DNA from: DASXKD01 sp963734725
GTDB lineage: Bacteria; Actinomycetota; Actinomycetes; Streptosporangiales; Streptosporangiaceae
DNA: 64,000 bases
Assembly: GCA_963734725.1 (NCBI GenBank)
Contig: CAVTIX010000029.1
Span: 149,263-213,262, forward strand
Reading direction: 5' to 3'
Both the position numbers and the translations under genes were made by a program. How positions within the stretch are numbered: position 1 is the first letter of the stretch; each line of letters starts with the position of its first letter. Positions 23,588-31,829 of the stretch are shown here, piece after piece. The notes under the pieces are model-generated. The model was not told where the DNA came from and searched no databases. It was given only the letters and a program-made list of their open reading frames with translations.

Positions 23588-25594
23588 ATGACCGATGGTG
23601 AGCCTGAAACGCCCGAGCCCGAACCGCTCGAACCTGACGCCGTCGAGAACGAGTCGCTCGTGGAAGAGGCGCTCGAGCTAGGGCTGATCAGCAGAACCGG
23701 GGAGTTCTCGGCCTACCCGCCGATCGCGGACTACGGCTTCCTGTCCGACTGCGAGGTGACGGCGCTGGTCGCGCCGAGCGGCGCCATCGAATGGATGTGC
23801 CTGCCCAGGATGGACTGCCCCAGCCTGTTCGGTGCCATCCTAGACCGGAGCGCGGGCTCGTTCCGGTTCGGCCCGGAGGATGTCGAGGTGCCGGCCGACC
23901 GGCGCTACCTGCCCGGGACGATGGTGCTGGAGACGAGCTGGGACTGCGGCGAGGGCTGGGTCGTCGTGCGCGACTGCCTGGTGATGGGTCCCTGGCGGCA
24001 CGAGCACCCGGGACACACCAAGCACATCAGGCCGCCGACCGACTACGACTCCGAGCACATACTGCTGCGCACGGTGCGCTGCGTGCAGGGTTCGGTGCAG
24101 CTGGCGCTGGACTGCGAGCCGGTGTTCGGCTACGGAATGCAGCGGGCTCACTGGAGCCGTCCCAACGGGGGCTATTACCAGGCGGTCGCGTCCGCCGAGG
24201 ACACGATGCCGGTAACCCTCACCTCGGACATCCGGTTCGGCATCGAGGGGCCGTCGGCACGCGGACGGACGCTGCTGCGGGAGGGGGACACCCGGTTCTG
24301 CGCGCTGTCCTGGGGCAGCCGGCCGCCGCCGAAGAACTACAAGGACGCCGACAAACGCCTGACATGGACGGCGCACCACTGGCAGCACTGGCTGGCCCGC
24401 GGCAACTTCCCCGACCACCGCTGGCGGAGCCACCTCACCAGAAGCGCGCTGACGCTCAAGGGCCTGTCGTTCGCCCCGACCGGCGCCATCGCGGCGGCCG
24501 CCACGACATCGCTGCCCGAGACCCCGCGCGGGGAGCGGAACTGGGACTACCGCTATAGCTGGATCCGCGACGCCACGTTCGCGCTGTGGGGCCTGTACAC
24601 CCTCGGCTTCGACTGGGAAGCCAACGACTACTTCGCATACATCGCCGACCTGGCCGAACGTGACGGCGGCAACCTCCAGATCGTCTATGGCATCGACGGC
24701 ACCGCTGACCTCACCGAGCGGATCCTCGACCACCTGCAGGGCTATCAGGATGCGCGCCCGGTGCGGCTCGGCAACGCCGCCTACCAGCAACGGCAAAATG
24801 ACGTGTGGGGCACCGTGCTCGAATCGGTCTACCTGCACACCAAGTCACGGGACCGGCTGGACGAGCGGATCTGGCAGGTCGTGAAGCAGCAGGTGGAGCA
24901 TGCCCTGGAGAACTGGCGGGAGCCGGACCGCGGCATCTGGGAGATCCGCGGGGAGCCGCAGCACTTCACATCCTCGAAGGTGATGTGCTGGGTCGCCGCC
25001 GACCGTGGCGCGCGGCTGGCCAAGCTCCGCGACGATCACGACGTGGCCAGGATGTGGCGGAAGGCGGCCAACGAGATCCACGCCGACATCTGCGCCAACG
25101 CCCTCGACGACCGTGGCGTGTTTTGCCAGCATTACGGCACGACGGCGCTGGACGCGTCCCTGCTGCTGATGCCATTGCTCCGGTTCCTCCCGCCGGAGGA
25201 CCCGCGGATCCGGGCGACGGTGCTGGCCATCGCGGACGAGTTGACTCGTGACGGGCTGGTGCTGCGCTACCGGGTGAACGAGACCGACGACGGGTTGCCT
25301 GGCGAGGAGGGCACCTTCACCATCTGCACGTTCTGGCTCGTCTCCGCCCTGGCCGAGATCGGCGAGCAGCGCCGGGCCCGCGACCTGTGCGAGAAGGTGC
25401 TGTCTTACGCCAGCCCGCTGTTGCTCTACGCCGAGGAGATCGACCCCCGGTCCGGCCGGCACCTGGGCAACTTCCCCCAGGCCTTCACCCACCTTGCCCT
25501 GATCAACGCGGTCATGCACGTGATCAGCGACGAGCAGGCCGCCCGCCGCCAGTTGCTGGCCGGCGAAGCAGCCGTCATCCCCTGGCAGGCCTGA
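23588..25594 (+). CDS. Glycoside hydrolase family 15 protein (trehalase/glucoamylase-like)
   Basis: 668 residues; GH15 (alpha/alpha)6 barrel enzyme that releases glucose from trehalose or alpha-glucans. The N-terminal beta-domain contains YPPIADYGFLSDCEVTALVAPSGAIEWMCLP. The catalytic domain begins at RNWDYRYSWIRDATFALWGL. A second signature is YAEEIDPRSGRHLGNFPQAF, holding a catalytic Glu. The acidic first 30 residues are typical of actinobacterial trehalase-like forms. No signal peptide, so cytoplasmic. AGGGAG lies 8 bases before the ATG. Mycobacterial GH15 trehalases have the same layout, so trehalase is the favoured activity, but glucoamylase cannot be excluded. Confidence 0.88.
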   Translation: MTDGEPETPEPEPLEPDAVENESLVEEALELGLISRTGEFSAYPPIADYGFLSDCEVTALVAPSGAIEWMCLPRMDCPSLFGAILDRSAGSFRFGPEDVEVPADRRYLPGTMVLETSWDCGEGWVVVRDCLVMGPWRHEHPGHTKHIRPPTDYDSEHILLRTVRCVQGSVQLALDCEPVFGYGMQRAHWSRPNGGYYQAVASAEDTMPVTLTSDIRFGIEGPSARGRTLLREGDTRFCALSWGSRPPPKNYKDADKRLTWTAHHWQHWLARGNFPDHRWRSHLTRSALTLKGLSFAPTGAIAAAATTSLPETPRGERNWDYRYSWIRDATFALWGLYTLGFDWEANDYFAYIADLAERDGGNLQIVYGIDGTADLTERILDHLQGYQDARPVRLGNAAYQQRQNDVWGTVLESVYLHTKSRDRLDERIWQVVKQQVEHALENWREPDRGIWEIRGEPQHFTSSKVMCWVAADRGARLAKLRDDHDVARMWRKAANEIHADICANALDDRGVFCQHYGTTALDASLLLMPLLRFLPPEDPRIRATVLAIADELTRDGLVLRYRVNETDDGLPGEEGTFTICTFWLVSALAEIGEQRRARDLCEKVLSYASPLLLYAEEIDPRSGRHLGNFPQAFTHLALINAVMHVISDEQAARRQLLAGEAAVIPWQA

Positions 25595-25980
25595 CCCCCG
25601 CCCGCTCTGAACGGGCTGGCGCCCTTGTCACGCGGCTTGGCGGGGCGGCGGGCTGTGGCTGTGCGGGGTGCGGGTGCGGTCGGGGCTGGTGGCGGTGGTG
25701 GCGCCGTCGGGGTTGAGGCGCAGTTCCAGCGCTGGCAGCGGGCCTGGCCGGGCGGGCGGAGGGGCCGGCGGCGCTGGGCTTGATCGGCTGGCCGGGGCTG
25801 GCGTGCTGGCCGGACGCGGCAGGCTGCCCGGGGCCACTGGCGGCGCCCGGGCCGGGGCCAGCTACGGCGCCCGGGCGGGCGGATGGGCCCTCAGCGCCAG
25901 GCTCGGCAGCGTGGTTGAAAGCAGGGCCGGGCTAGCATGAGCGGGGCGGTACCCAGAACCCGTGGTGGGCAGGGGGTTTC
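25595..25980. other. Intergenic region, very GC-rich, no gene recognised
   Basis: 386 bases rich in GGC/GGG runs between the GH15 gene and the methyltransferase. Open frames on both strands are compositional (Pro/Ala/Arg only). No terminator hairpin with a clear stem is evident. The last 15 bases (GGGCAGGGGGTTTC) supply the methyltransferase ribosome-binding site. Confidence 0.4.
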
Positions 25981-26850
25981 ATGGACAAGGGCGCCTGGGC
26001 GGATGAAGTGGGGGGCACCCCTGCCGCGCCGCCGCGCGCGACCGCTATCTACGCGCTGGGCCGGGACCGCGAAGAGAGCGCGCGGTTGCGCCAGCAATCC
26101 GCGGAATTGCGGCCCTACAGCACGAGGCTGCTCGACCGGACAGGGCTGAGTCACGGTCATAGCGCGGTCGATCTGGGCTGCGGCCCAAGCGGCATCATCG
26201 ATCTGCTCGCTGGGCGAGTCGCCCCGGGCGGCCGGGTGGTCGGCCTGGACGCTGACCCGCTGCACGTGACCATGGCCCGGCAGTTCGCCGCTGAGCACGG
26301 GCTGGGCAACGTCGAGGTCGTTGAGGCCGACGCCAGGAATACCGGGCTGCCGCCCGATTCCTTTGACCTCGTGCACGCCCGCACCCTGCTGGTGACAATC
26401 CCTGATCCCGCCGAAGTTGTCGCCGAGATGACGCGGCTGGCCAGGCCGGGCGGCTGGGTGGCCGGCCTGGAGGCCGACTGTGAGCACTCGCTGTGCTATC
26501 CGGCGCATCCGGCCTGGAACCGGCTCTGCGAGATCTTCCGCGCGGCCTTCAGCCGCAACGGCGCCGATCCGTTCATCGGCCGCCGCACGCCAGAGCTCTA
26601 CCGCCGGGCAGGCCTCACCGACGTCGACGCCGAGTGCGTGGCCCCCCTGCACCCGGCGGGCGACTCACGCCGCACCATCCGGCTCGACCTAGTACGCGGC
26701 ATGCGCCCAGTCATCGTGGAGCAACGGATCGCTGACGAAGCCGAACTCGACGAACTCGATCATGCCGTGCGCGAGCACCTTGCTGATCCGGGCACGCTGG
26801 TGATGCCGTTCATGTACTTCATGACCTGGGGCCGCAAGCCCGGCTGGTAG
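25981..26850 (+). CDS. Class I SAM-dependent methyltransferase
   Basis: 289 residues with a Rossmann-type methyltransferase core: motif I AVDLGCGPSGIIDLLAGRVA (about residue 62), acidic loop GLDADPLHV, VVEADARNTGLPPDSFDLVH and LARPGGWVAGLEADCE. This is the Methyltransf_11/25 family acting on small molecules; no product-specific motif is visible. AGGGGG precedes the ATG. It stands alone, with GH15 upstream and a minus-strand remnant downstream. Its final codons GRKPGW and stop are the first unit of a 19-bp tandem repeat that continues past the gene. Confidence 0.85.
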   Translation: MDKGAWADEVGGTPAAPPRATAIYALGRDREESARLRQQSAELRPYSTRLLDRTGLSHGHSAVDLGCGPSGIIDLLAGRVAPGGRVVGLDADPLHVTMARQFAAEHGLGNVEVVEADARNTGLPPDSFDLVHARTLLVTIPDPAEVVAEMTRLARPGGWVAGLEADCEHSLCYPAHPAWNRLCEIFRAAFSRNGADPFIGRRTPELYRRAGLTDVDAECVAPLHPAGDSRRTIRLDLVRGMRPVIVEQRIADEAELDELDHAVREHLADPGTLVMPFMYFMTWGRKPGW

Positions 26851-27175
26851 CCGCAAGCCCGGCTGGTGGCCGCAAACGTGGCTGGTAGCCGCGAGCACCG
26901 CAGCTGGCCAGGACCCGAGTCCCGCCGATGCAAGCCGCCAGATCGTAAAGCACCGGGAGCGGGGAACCGGCGAAGGCCACCGATGCAGTCTGGGCCGCGT
27001 GGGCCAGGTCGGAGCTGAACACCGCGGAAATCTGGTCGCGGCTTCGCCGCCGTCCCAGCTCACGGGCCTGTGCCTGCCCTTGCGGTGACAATTGGCCAGG
27101 CAGCCAGCCGGCAGCGCGCCCCTGCTCGTTGTCCACGGTTGTGGAGTGGGTCTCAAACACCAACTCGATGGCCAC
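26819..27175 (-). pseudogene. Truncated histidine phosphatase (phosphoglycerate mutase-like) gene
   Basis: From GTG 27175 (or TTG 27181) the frame reads AIELVFETHSTTVDNEQGRAA and GWLPGQLSPQGQAQARELGR, then AVFSSDLAHAAQTASVAFAG and LPVLYD. This is the N-terminal half of an actinobacterial histidine phosphatase, with the family's first catalytic His region (ETHST) retained. Where family members continue with the RLRECDYG region, similarity ends. The frame then runs through the 19-bp repeats into antisense of the methyltransferase. The catalytic C-terminal half is absent, so the gene is a remnant. Confidence 0.6.
26832..26907 (+). repeat. 19-bp tandem repeat spanning a stop codon
   Basis: Four units of CCGCAAGCCCGGCTGGTAG: 26832-26850 (in the methyltransferase, including its TAG), 26851-26869 (one change), 26870-26888 (four changes) and 26889-26907 (degenerate). 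The 19-bp period is not a multiple of three, unlike the other minisatellites here. It adjoins the broken end of the histidine phosphatase remnant. Confidence 0.75.
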
Positions 27176-27226
27176 GAGCAAACCCTGCGAACAGCGTGCC
27201 GAGTACGCTCCGGTCGCGGCCCGGCG

Positions 27227-28546
27227 TCACGTTGGGACCAGCACCACCTCGCCGGTGCCGCCGTTGATCGTGGCGAACCATGCACCGGCGGCCGGGCCCG
27301 GCCCGGTCACCGCCTCGGGGCGGCAGCCGACCACCATGGGAACGCCCAGGCTGCGGGCCACCTCGGCGAGGTGTGAACTGGCCGCCCCGGCCCGCGAGAT
27401 GACCCCCCGCGCGCCGAAGAGCAACGGCGCCAGCCCTGGCACCGGCCGGTCCACCAGGACGATGGCGCCCTGGCAGTCACGTGCCGCGGGCTCGTGCGGC
27501 CGGCAGGCGACCAGCGGCCCCGCCGCGGTTCCGGGCGCCGCGGGCCTGCCCGGCACCCGCGTCCCGGCCACCGGCAGCGGCGCAGTCGGCTCGCCGGTAG
27601 GCGATGTCCCGCTCCGCAGCGACTGAAGCAGCCACACCTTCCCGGCGCAATCCGCCCACTCGATCACATCGTCGCCAAGCTCCGTGTACACCCGCCCGGC
27701 GAGCCCCGCCACGTCCGCCACGGTCGCAGAGCCGGCCAGGTCGGCCAGCGCACCGTCCCTGGCGCCCTCGGCCCACCCGGAAAGCAACGCCCCTGGATGC
27801 CCCCGGAGCCCCTCCACGGTCACCCCGTCCGCCGTGGTCCGGGCGACGCCCCCGGCCGCCGGAACGACTTCCGGCTGCACCAGCACGGCCAGTTCTAGCG
27901 CACCCAGCTCCAGCCCGCATCCCGCCAGCCGCCGCAGCGGGTCCACGGCAAACGCCGAAGCCCAGCAGCTCCGAACCGCCGCCGCCACATCTTCCCGGCC
28001 GACGCCCGTCACCGAGGAAAACGCCCCCGCCCACCGGCCGTCCCCCTCCAGCGGACTCGACGACCGCACAATCACCCGGCCGCCCAGCGCATCCACCGCC
28101 CCTTGCAGCTCTTCTGTGAGTGCGGAGTCGATCGAGTCGCGGAGGACTTCCAGCCGACCGGCCGCGATCCCGTGGGCACGCACGGCCGAGGCGGCGGCGC
28201 GAAGGGAGGGGCGCGCCTCGGGCGCCGGGACCACGAACCCCGGCAAGACGGGCAGCCCGGCGCGCAACGCAGCTGCCAGCCGCGCCGCCTTATACCCGAT
28301 TTTCGAGGAAGAAGGAGTGCTAGGAAAGCCCGCCGCGTTCGGAGTCTGGACGGCGGGGGATCCGTCGGCGCTGGTGGCAGGAGAGGCGCCCGCGCTGGCG
28401 GCACCGGCGGCTAGCGAACCGGTCGCGCGCGCCCACGGCCGGGCAAGCGGTGGTGTGGCAAATGGCGTTTCGCCAGTTGCCACACCACCGTTGGCCGGAC
28501 GGTCAGTCGGCGCGTCCGCAGCGGCTAGCGGAATGAGGCGGGCCAC
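27227..28546 (-). CDS. PEP/pyruvate-binding domain protein with swivelling phosphohistidine domain
   Basis: About 439 residues. After a low-complexity leader of 65-70 residues comes an ATP-grasp PEP/pyruvate-binding domain (IGYKAARLAAALRAGLPVLPGFVV, RVIVRSSSPLEGDGRWAGAF, VWLLQSLRSG). The C-terminus is the swivelling domain (GVISRAGAASSHLAEVARSLG, VPMVVG) that keeps the phospho-carrier His. PEP synthase and rifampicin phosphotransferase have this two-domain core; here no third catalytic domain is seen, so a PEP-synthase-like or phosphotransferase role on an unknown acceptor is inferred. The GTG at 28546 begins one base after the M24 stop. The leader contains a perfect nested palindrome (28448-28490), apparently inserted in frame. 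Confidence 0.75.
   Translation of the reverse strand: MARLIPLAAADAPTDRPANGGVATGETPFATPPLARPWARATGSLAAGAASAGASPATSADGSPAVQTPNAAGFPSTPSSSKIGYKAARLAAALRAGLPVLPGFVVPAPEARPSLRAAASAVRAHGIAAGRLEVLRDSIDSALTEELQGAVDALGGRVIVRSSSPLEGDGRWAGAFSSVTGVGREDVAAAVRSCWASAFAVDPLRRLAGCGLELGALELAVLVQPEVVPAAGGVARTTADGVTVEGLRGHPGALLSGWAEGARDGALADLAGSATVADVAGLAGRVYTELGDDVIEWADCAGKVWLLQSLRSGTSPTGEPTAPLPVAGTRVPGRPAAPGTAAGPLVACRPHEPAARDCQGAIVLVDRPVPGLAPLLFGARGVISRAGAASSHLAEVARSLGVPMVVGCRPEAVTGPGPAAGAWFATINGGTGEVVLVPT
28448..28490. repeat. Nested perfect palindrome (REP-like element) inside a gene
   Basis: The 14-bp arm CGGTGGTGTGGCAA (28448-28461) is perfectly complementary to TTGCCACACCACCG (28477-28490). The interior adds a second stem TGGCG/CGCCA around TTT. 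The 43-bp element lies in the low-complexity leader of the PEP/pyruvate-binding protein and is read through in frame. Confidence 0.7.
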
Positions 28547-28547
28547 T

Positions 28548-29786
28548 TCACCCGACCTCGATGATCGAGTCCGAGGCGTACGTGGACAACAGTTCGTGCC
28601 CATCGTCGGTGACCAGGAGCATCTCTTCGAGCCGCACGCCGAACTCGTGCACCTTCCCGTGCTGGGTTTCCAGCGCGAACACCATTCCCGGCCGGATCTC
28701 CTCCGGGTAGTCCAGCGACCAGATCCGCGATATCACGGGCCGGTCGTACTGGGCGAGGCCGAGCCCGTGCCCCCACAGGTTCGCCGCGGCCTGGTCCTCC
28801 TCCTCGTACCCCCAGGCTTCCCGCGCCGACGGCCACTTCAGCGCGATGTCCCGCGTGGTCACCCCAGGCCGCACCACGTCAATCGCGTCCCACAGCCACT
28901 TGTGCGCGGTCTGGTAGTACTGCGTCATCTCCGGCGTCGGCAAGCCGCCGACGCAGTAGGTCCGGTACACGCACGACTTGAACCCGTTCCAGGTCAGCGC
29001 GGCCAGGTCGATGATCACCAGCTCGCCGGGGCGGATGATCCGGTCGGAGAAGTTGCGCCAGTTGGGCCAGGCGTTCGGCCCGGACGACACGATGATGTCC
29101 TCGACGTCTTCCATGCCAGGGATGTTGTACAGGTACGCGAAACCGAACGCGGCCACCTCGTTCTCGGTAAGCCCGGGCCGGAGGAACTGGGTGAACTCGT
29201 AGTGCAGGGTGTCGCAGATCGCGCCGACGATGCGCAGCGCCTTCTGCTCATCCGGGCTCTTGATCGCGCGCGCCTCCATCATCGGCGTCATCCCGTCGGC
29301 CCAGGTGATCCCGGCCTGGCCGAACGCGGCGATCATGTTCAGGTCGATGAAGTCCACGCCGATCGGCCGGTCCAGGACCCCCGCGTCCTCCAGGTCGCCC
29401 ACAAGCGCGCGGGTGAACTTCCGCACCTGGTTCTCCGAGGCGGGCCCGGCCGCGCCCTTGATCCAGGAGTAGGAGTGGCGGATGTTGCCCGGCGGAATCC
29501 ATGGGTTGTGCGTCTTCAGGTGGATCCCGATGTCGCCCTGCTCGTAGACGATCGGCGCCCGCCCCTCGCACAGCACCACATAGCGCAGCCCCGGCTTGAG
29601 CCGATTCCAGCCCGGCGTGTACGTCGAGGAGACGTACCGCATGTTCTCGTCGTACATCAGCAGCAGCGCGCCAAGCCCGTGCCGCGCCATGGCCTCTCTG
29701 GCGCGGGTGAGGCGCCACGCCCGCACGGCGGGCCAGTTAATGCCTTCCTTCCAATCCGTGCTTACGGCGCCGAACGCTTCCTTCAT
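28548..29786 (-). CDS. Second M24-fold protein with the same Asp-to-Cys metal-site change
   Basis: 412 residues with the same architecture as the M24 protein at 19373-20677 but low overall identity. N-domain: LLLMYDENMRYVSSTYTPGW. Catalytic domain ligands: Asp260 (LVIIDLAALTW), His (WGHGLGLAQYDRP), Glu (GMVFALETQHG), Glu (VRLEEMLLVT). The usual second Asp is Cys271 (GFKSCVYRT), as in the paralogue. It starts 13 bases after the CocE hydrolase stop and ends one base before the PEP/pyruvate-binding gene, so the three form an operon. Likely a C-N hydrolase or lyase on a small metabolite; peptidase activity is less likely given the site change. Confidence 0.8.
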   Translation of the reverse strand: MKEAFGAVSTDWKEGINWPAVRAWRLTRAREAMARHGLGALLLMYDENMRYVSSTYTPGWNRLKPGLRYVVLCEGRAPIVYEQGDIGIHLKTHNPWIPPGNIRHSYSWIKGAAGPASENQVRKFTRALVGDLEDAGVLDRPIGVDFIDLNMIAAFGQAGITWADGMTPMMEARAIKSPDEQKALRIVGAICDTLHYEFTQFLRPGLTENEVAAFGFAYLYNIPGMEDVEDIIVSSGPNAWPNWRNFSDRIIRPGELVIIDLAALTWNGFKSCVYRTYCVGGLPTPEMTQYYQTAHKWLWDAIDVVRPGVTTRDIALKWPSAREAWGYEEEDQAAANLWGHGLGLAQYDRPVISRIWSLDYPEEIRPGMVFALETQHGKVHEFGVRLEEMLLVTDDGHELLSTYASDSIIEVG

Positions 29787-29799
29787 CGCTTACTCCTCA

Positions 29800-31533
29800 C
29801 TACGCGTCCGGCCGTGGCCGGTCAGGAACCGCCGTCAGCGGGATGACGGGCAGCAGCAGGAACGACTCGTGGCCGGGGCCGGACCACAGGGTCTGCGTGC
29901 TGCCGGTCAGCTCCGGCGGCCGGTCCGCGGGGTCGTCGTGGAGAAACGGCCCGCACCCGGTCATCTCGTTCTTGAACGAGCCGAGCCGGGGTGAGCCGGG
30001 GTACCGGACCTCCCAGTCCTTGCCCCGCACGGTGAGCGCGATCCGGTATCCGGCGGGGAGGACCACGCTGGTCGGCCAGATCTCCACGTCGGCCTGGTAG
30101 GCCTCGCGGGGCGCCAGTGGCTGGATCTCGTCGTGGACGTGATACGGCCGGTACTCGGTGGACAGGGCCGGGTCCAGTTTGCGGCGGGATACCCGCAGCC
30201 AGCCCTGGGCGACCGGGGTGTGCGGGTCGATCGCGCCGGGGAACGTGACGTCGGACCCGTCCGGCGCCAGCGCCCGCAGCACGCAGAACAGGTCGGCGTC
30301 GGGCACCGAGGAGGACACGAACAGCCGGGCGGCGACCGGCCCGGTGATCTCGGTTTCGTCCGCGAGCGGCGGCGCGGTGAACGTCACCCCAGCGGAATCC
30401 GCCCGGTACGACACGGTGCCGTCGGCACCAGGCGGCGCCGGGTCAAGTTCGCTCCTGTCCGGCCGCAGATACAGCCGCGTCCAGCGGGTCCGGGCCAGCG
30501 GCCATTCTCGTTCGGCACGTTGCATGAAACCGTCGAGGGTGCGGACCTGCAGCTGGACAGCGGGCTGATCACGCCACCCCGAGTCGTCGCCGTGCAGGAA
30601 GCAGGCGAAGAACCGCTTCTGCAAGCCGACGCCGTAGTCGGTGTAGAAGTGGGTCCAGTGCTCGAGGCCGTGTACCTCCAGCCACTTGTGCGCCGACGCG
30701 GCGCGGGTGAAGCCCTCGAAGTTGCCCCGGGTGTGCAGGCCCTGGCCGCCCCAGTTCGCGGCGGTCAGCAGCGGCGCCGCGATCCGCTCCCAGCGCGCGG
30801 AGCGGCCCCGGTAGAACTCGCCGTCCAGCCGGTGCGCGGCGATCTGCTCGCCGAACCGCGCCCGCGCCGACTCCAGTTCGGCCTCGGTGCGGGTTTCCGG
30901 GCCGGTCACCGGCGCCCCGGTGACCGCGCTGCACGGGCCGCCGGCCCCGTGCTGGACCACGATGACCTGCTTGTCGTACCAGTGCCGGAAGAACGTGGAC
31001 AGGATGCCGCCGTGGTGCGTGGCGTCCCGGTAGAAGTCGGCGGCGCCCTCCCAGACGCAGATCGCGGCCAGGTGCGGCGGTTGCAGCCCGGCCACGTGCC
31101 AGGCGTTCATCGCGTAGTAGGAGATGCCGTTGATGCCCACCTTGCCGGTGCTCCACGGCTGGGCGGCGGCCCACTCGACGCACTCGTAGAGATCCCGGGC
31201 CTCCCGCGGGGAGAACGGGTCCAGGAAGCCGGGGGAGCTCCCCGCGCCCCGGGAATCCACCCGCACGCAGGCGTAACCGTCCGGCACCCACTTCTCCGGG
31301 TCCACGGTCTCCCAGTTGGCGTACCGGTTGGTGGATCCACACGCAACGTCGGGGTGCGCGGCGACCATCAGCCGCCACTGGTCGGGGTAGCCCTCCTGGA
31401 ACGCCAGGCCCTTGGCGTACGGGCCGTAGCTGAGAATCACCGGATGCTGCCCGGCCCCGTCCGGGCGGAACACGTCGGCGCGTAGCACCAGACCGTCGTC
31501 CACTGTGATCGGAACATCCCATTCGATCACCAT
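29800..31533 (-). CDS. CocE/NonD-family (X-Pro dipeptidyl-peptidase S15-like) hydrolase
   Basis: 577 residues: alpha/beta hydrolase domain, cap and C-terminal jelly-roll. Visible parts are VDDGLVLRADVFRPDG, VRVDSRGAGSSPGFLDPFSP, the nucleophile elbow VGINGISYYAMNAWHVAGLQ (Ser near 153), a His late in VHGLEHWTHFY, and the C-terminal galactose-binding-like domain starting EITGPVAARLFVSSS. The family cleaves esters, amides or acyl groups; cocaine esterase and PepX are characterised members. First gene of the minus-strand operon with M24 and PEP/pyruvate-binding proteins. A 14-bp perfect palindrome 45 bases upstream of the ATG is a likely operator. Confidence 0.85.
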   Translation of the reverse strand: MVIEWDVPITVDDGLVLRADVFRPDGAGQHPVILSYGPYAKGLAFQEGYPDQWRLMVAAHPDVACGSTNRYANWETVDPEKWVPDGYACVRVDSRGAGSSPGFLDPFSPREARDLYECVEWAAAQPWSTGKVGINGISYYAMNAWHVAGLQPPHLAAICVWEGAADFYRDATHHGGILSTFFRHWYDKQVIVVQHGAGGPCSAVTGAPVTGPETRTEAELESARARFGEQIAAHRLDGEFYRGRSARWERIAAPLLTAANWGGQGLHTRGNFEGFTRAASAHKWLEVHGLEHWTHFYTDYGVGLQKRFFACFLHGDDSGWRDQPAVQLQVRTLDGFMQRAEREWPLARTRWTRLYLRPDRSELDPAPPGADGTVSYRADSAGVTFTAPPLADETEITGPVAARLFVSSSVPDADLFCVLRALAPDGSDVTFPGAIDPHTPVAQGWLRVSRRKLDPALSTEYRPYHVHDEIQPLAPREAYQADVEIWPTSVVLPAGYRIALTVRGKDWEVRYPGSPRLGSFKNEMTGCGPFLHDDPADRPPELTGSTQTLWSGPGHESFLLLPVIPLTAVPDRPRPDA

Positions 31534-31577
31534 GGCCCGGACGATAGCAGCGCCGCCATGCCCGCAGCGGCGACAGG

Positions 31578-31591
31578 TACAAACGTTTGTA
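31578..31591. promoter_or_regulatory. Perfect 14-bp palindrome, probable TetR-type operator
   Basis: TACAAACGTTTGTA is a perfect palindrome in otherwise GC-rich DNA, 45 bases upstream of the CocE operon start. TetR-family operators often look like this; LacI-family sites also have a central CG. No intact candidate regulator is adjacent. Confidence 0.55.
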
Positions 31592-31829
31592 ATCGCGGGC
31601 AGCCGCCGGGTCGCGCTAAGCCCCGAAATCCACGCCGCATGACTCTACGTGTCGGCGACGGTCGCTGGCCCAGGACGGATCGCTGGGACCGGGCGGAATA
31701 GGGATGAAAGCGAGGAACTTAGCCCGAATAAAGAGATAGACGACCAACTTCTCGGGAACCTAGCATTTCGGTCTGATGACGTTGCGGTTGCGAATCCGTC
31801 GGGGCGGGGAGCGATGCTGAGCGTCAAGT

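Noticed and set aside
25628..25837. Short Pro/Ser-rich minus frame in the gap after the GH15 gene
   Set aside because: Composition bias only; no start signal and no recognisable domain.
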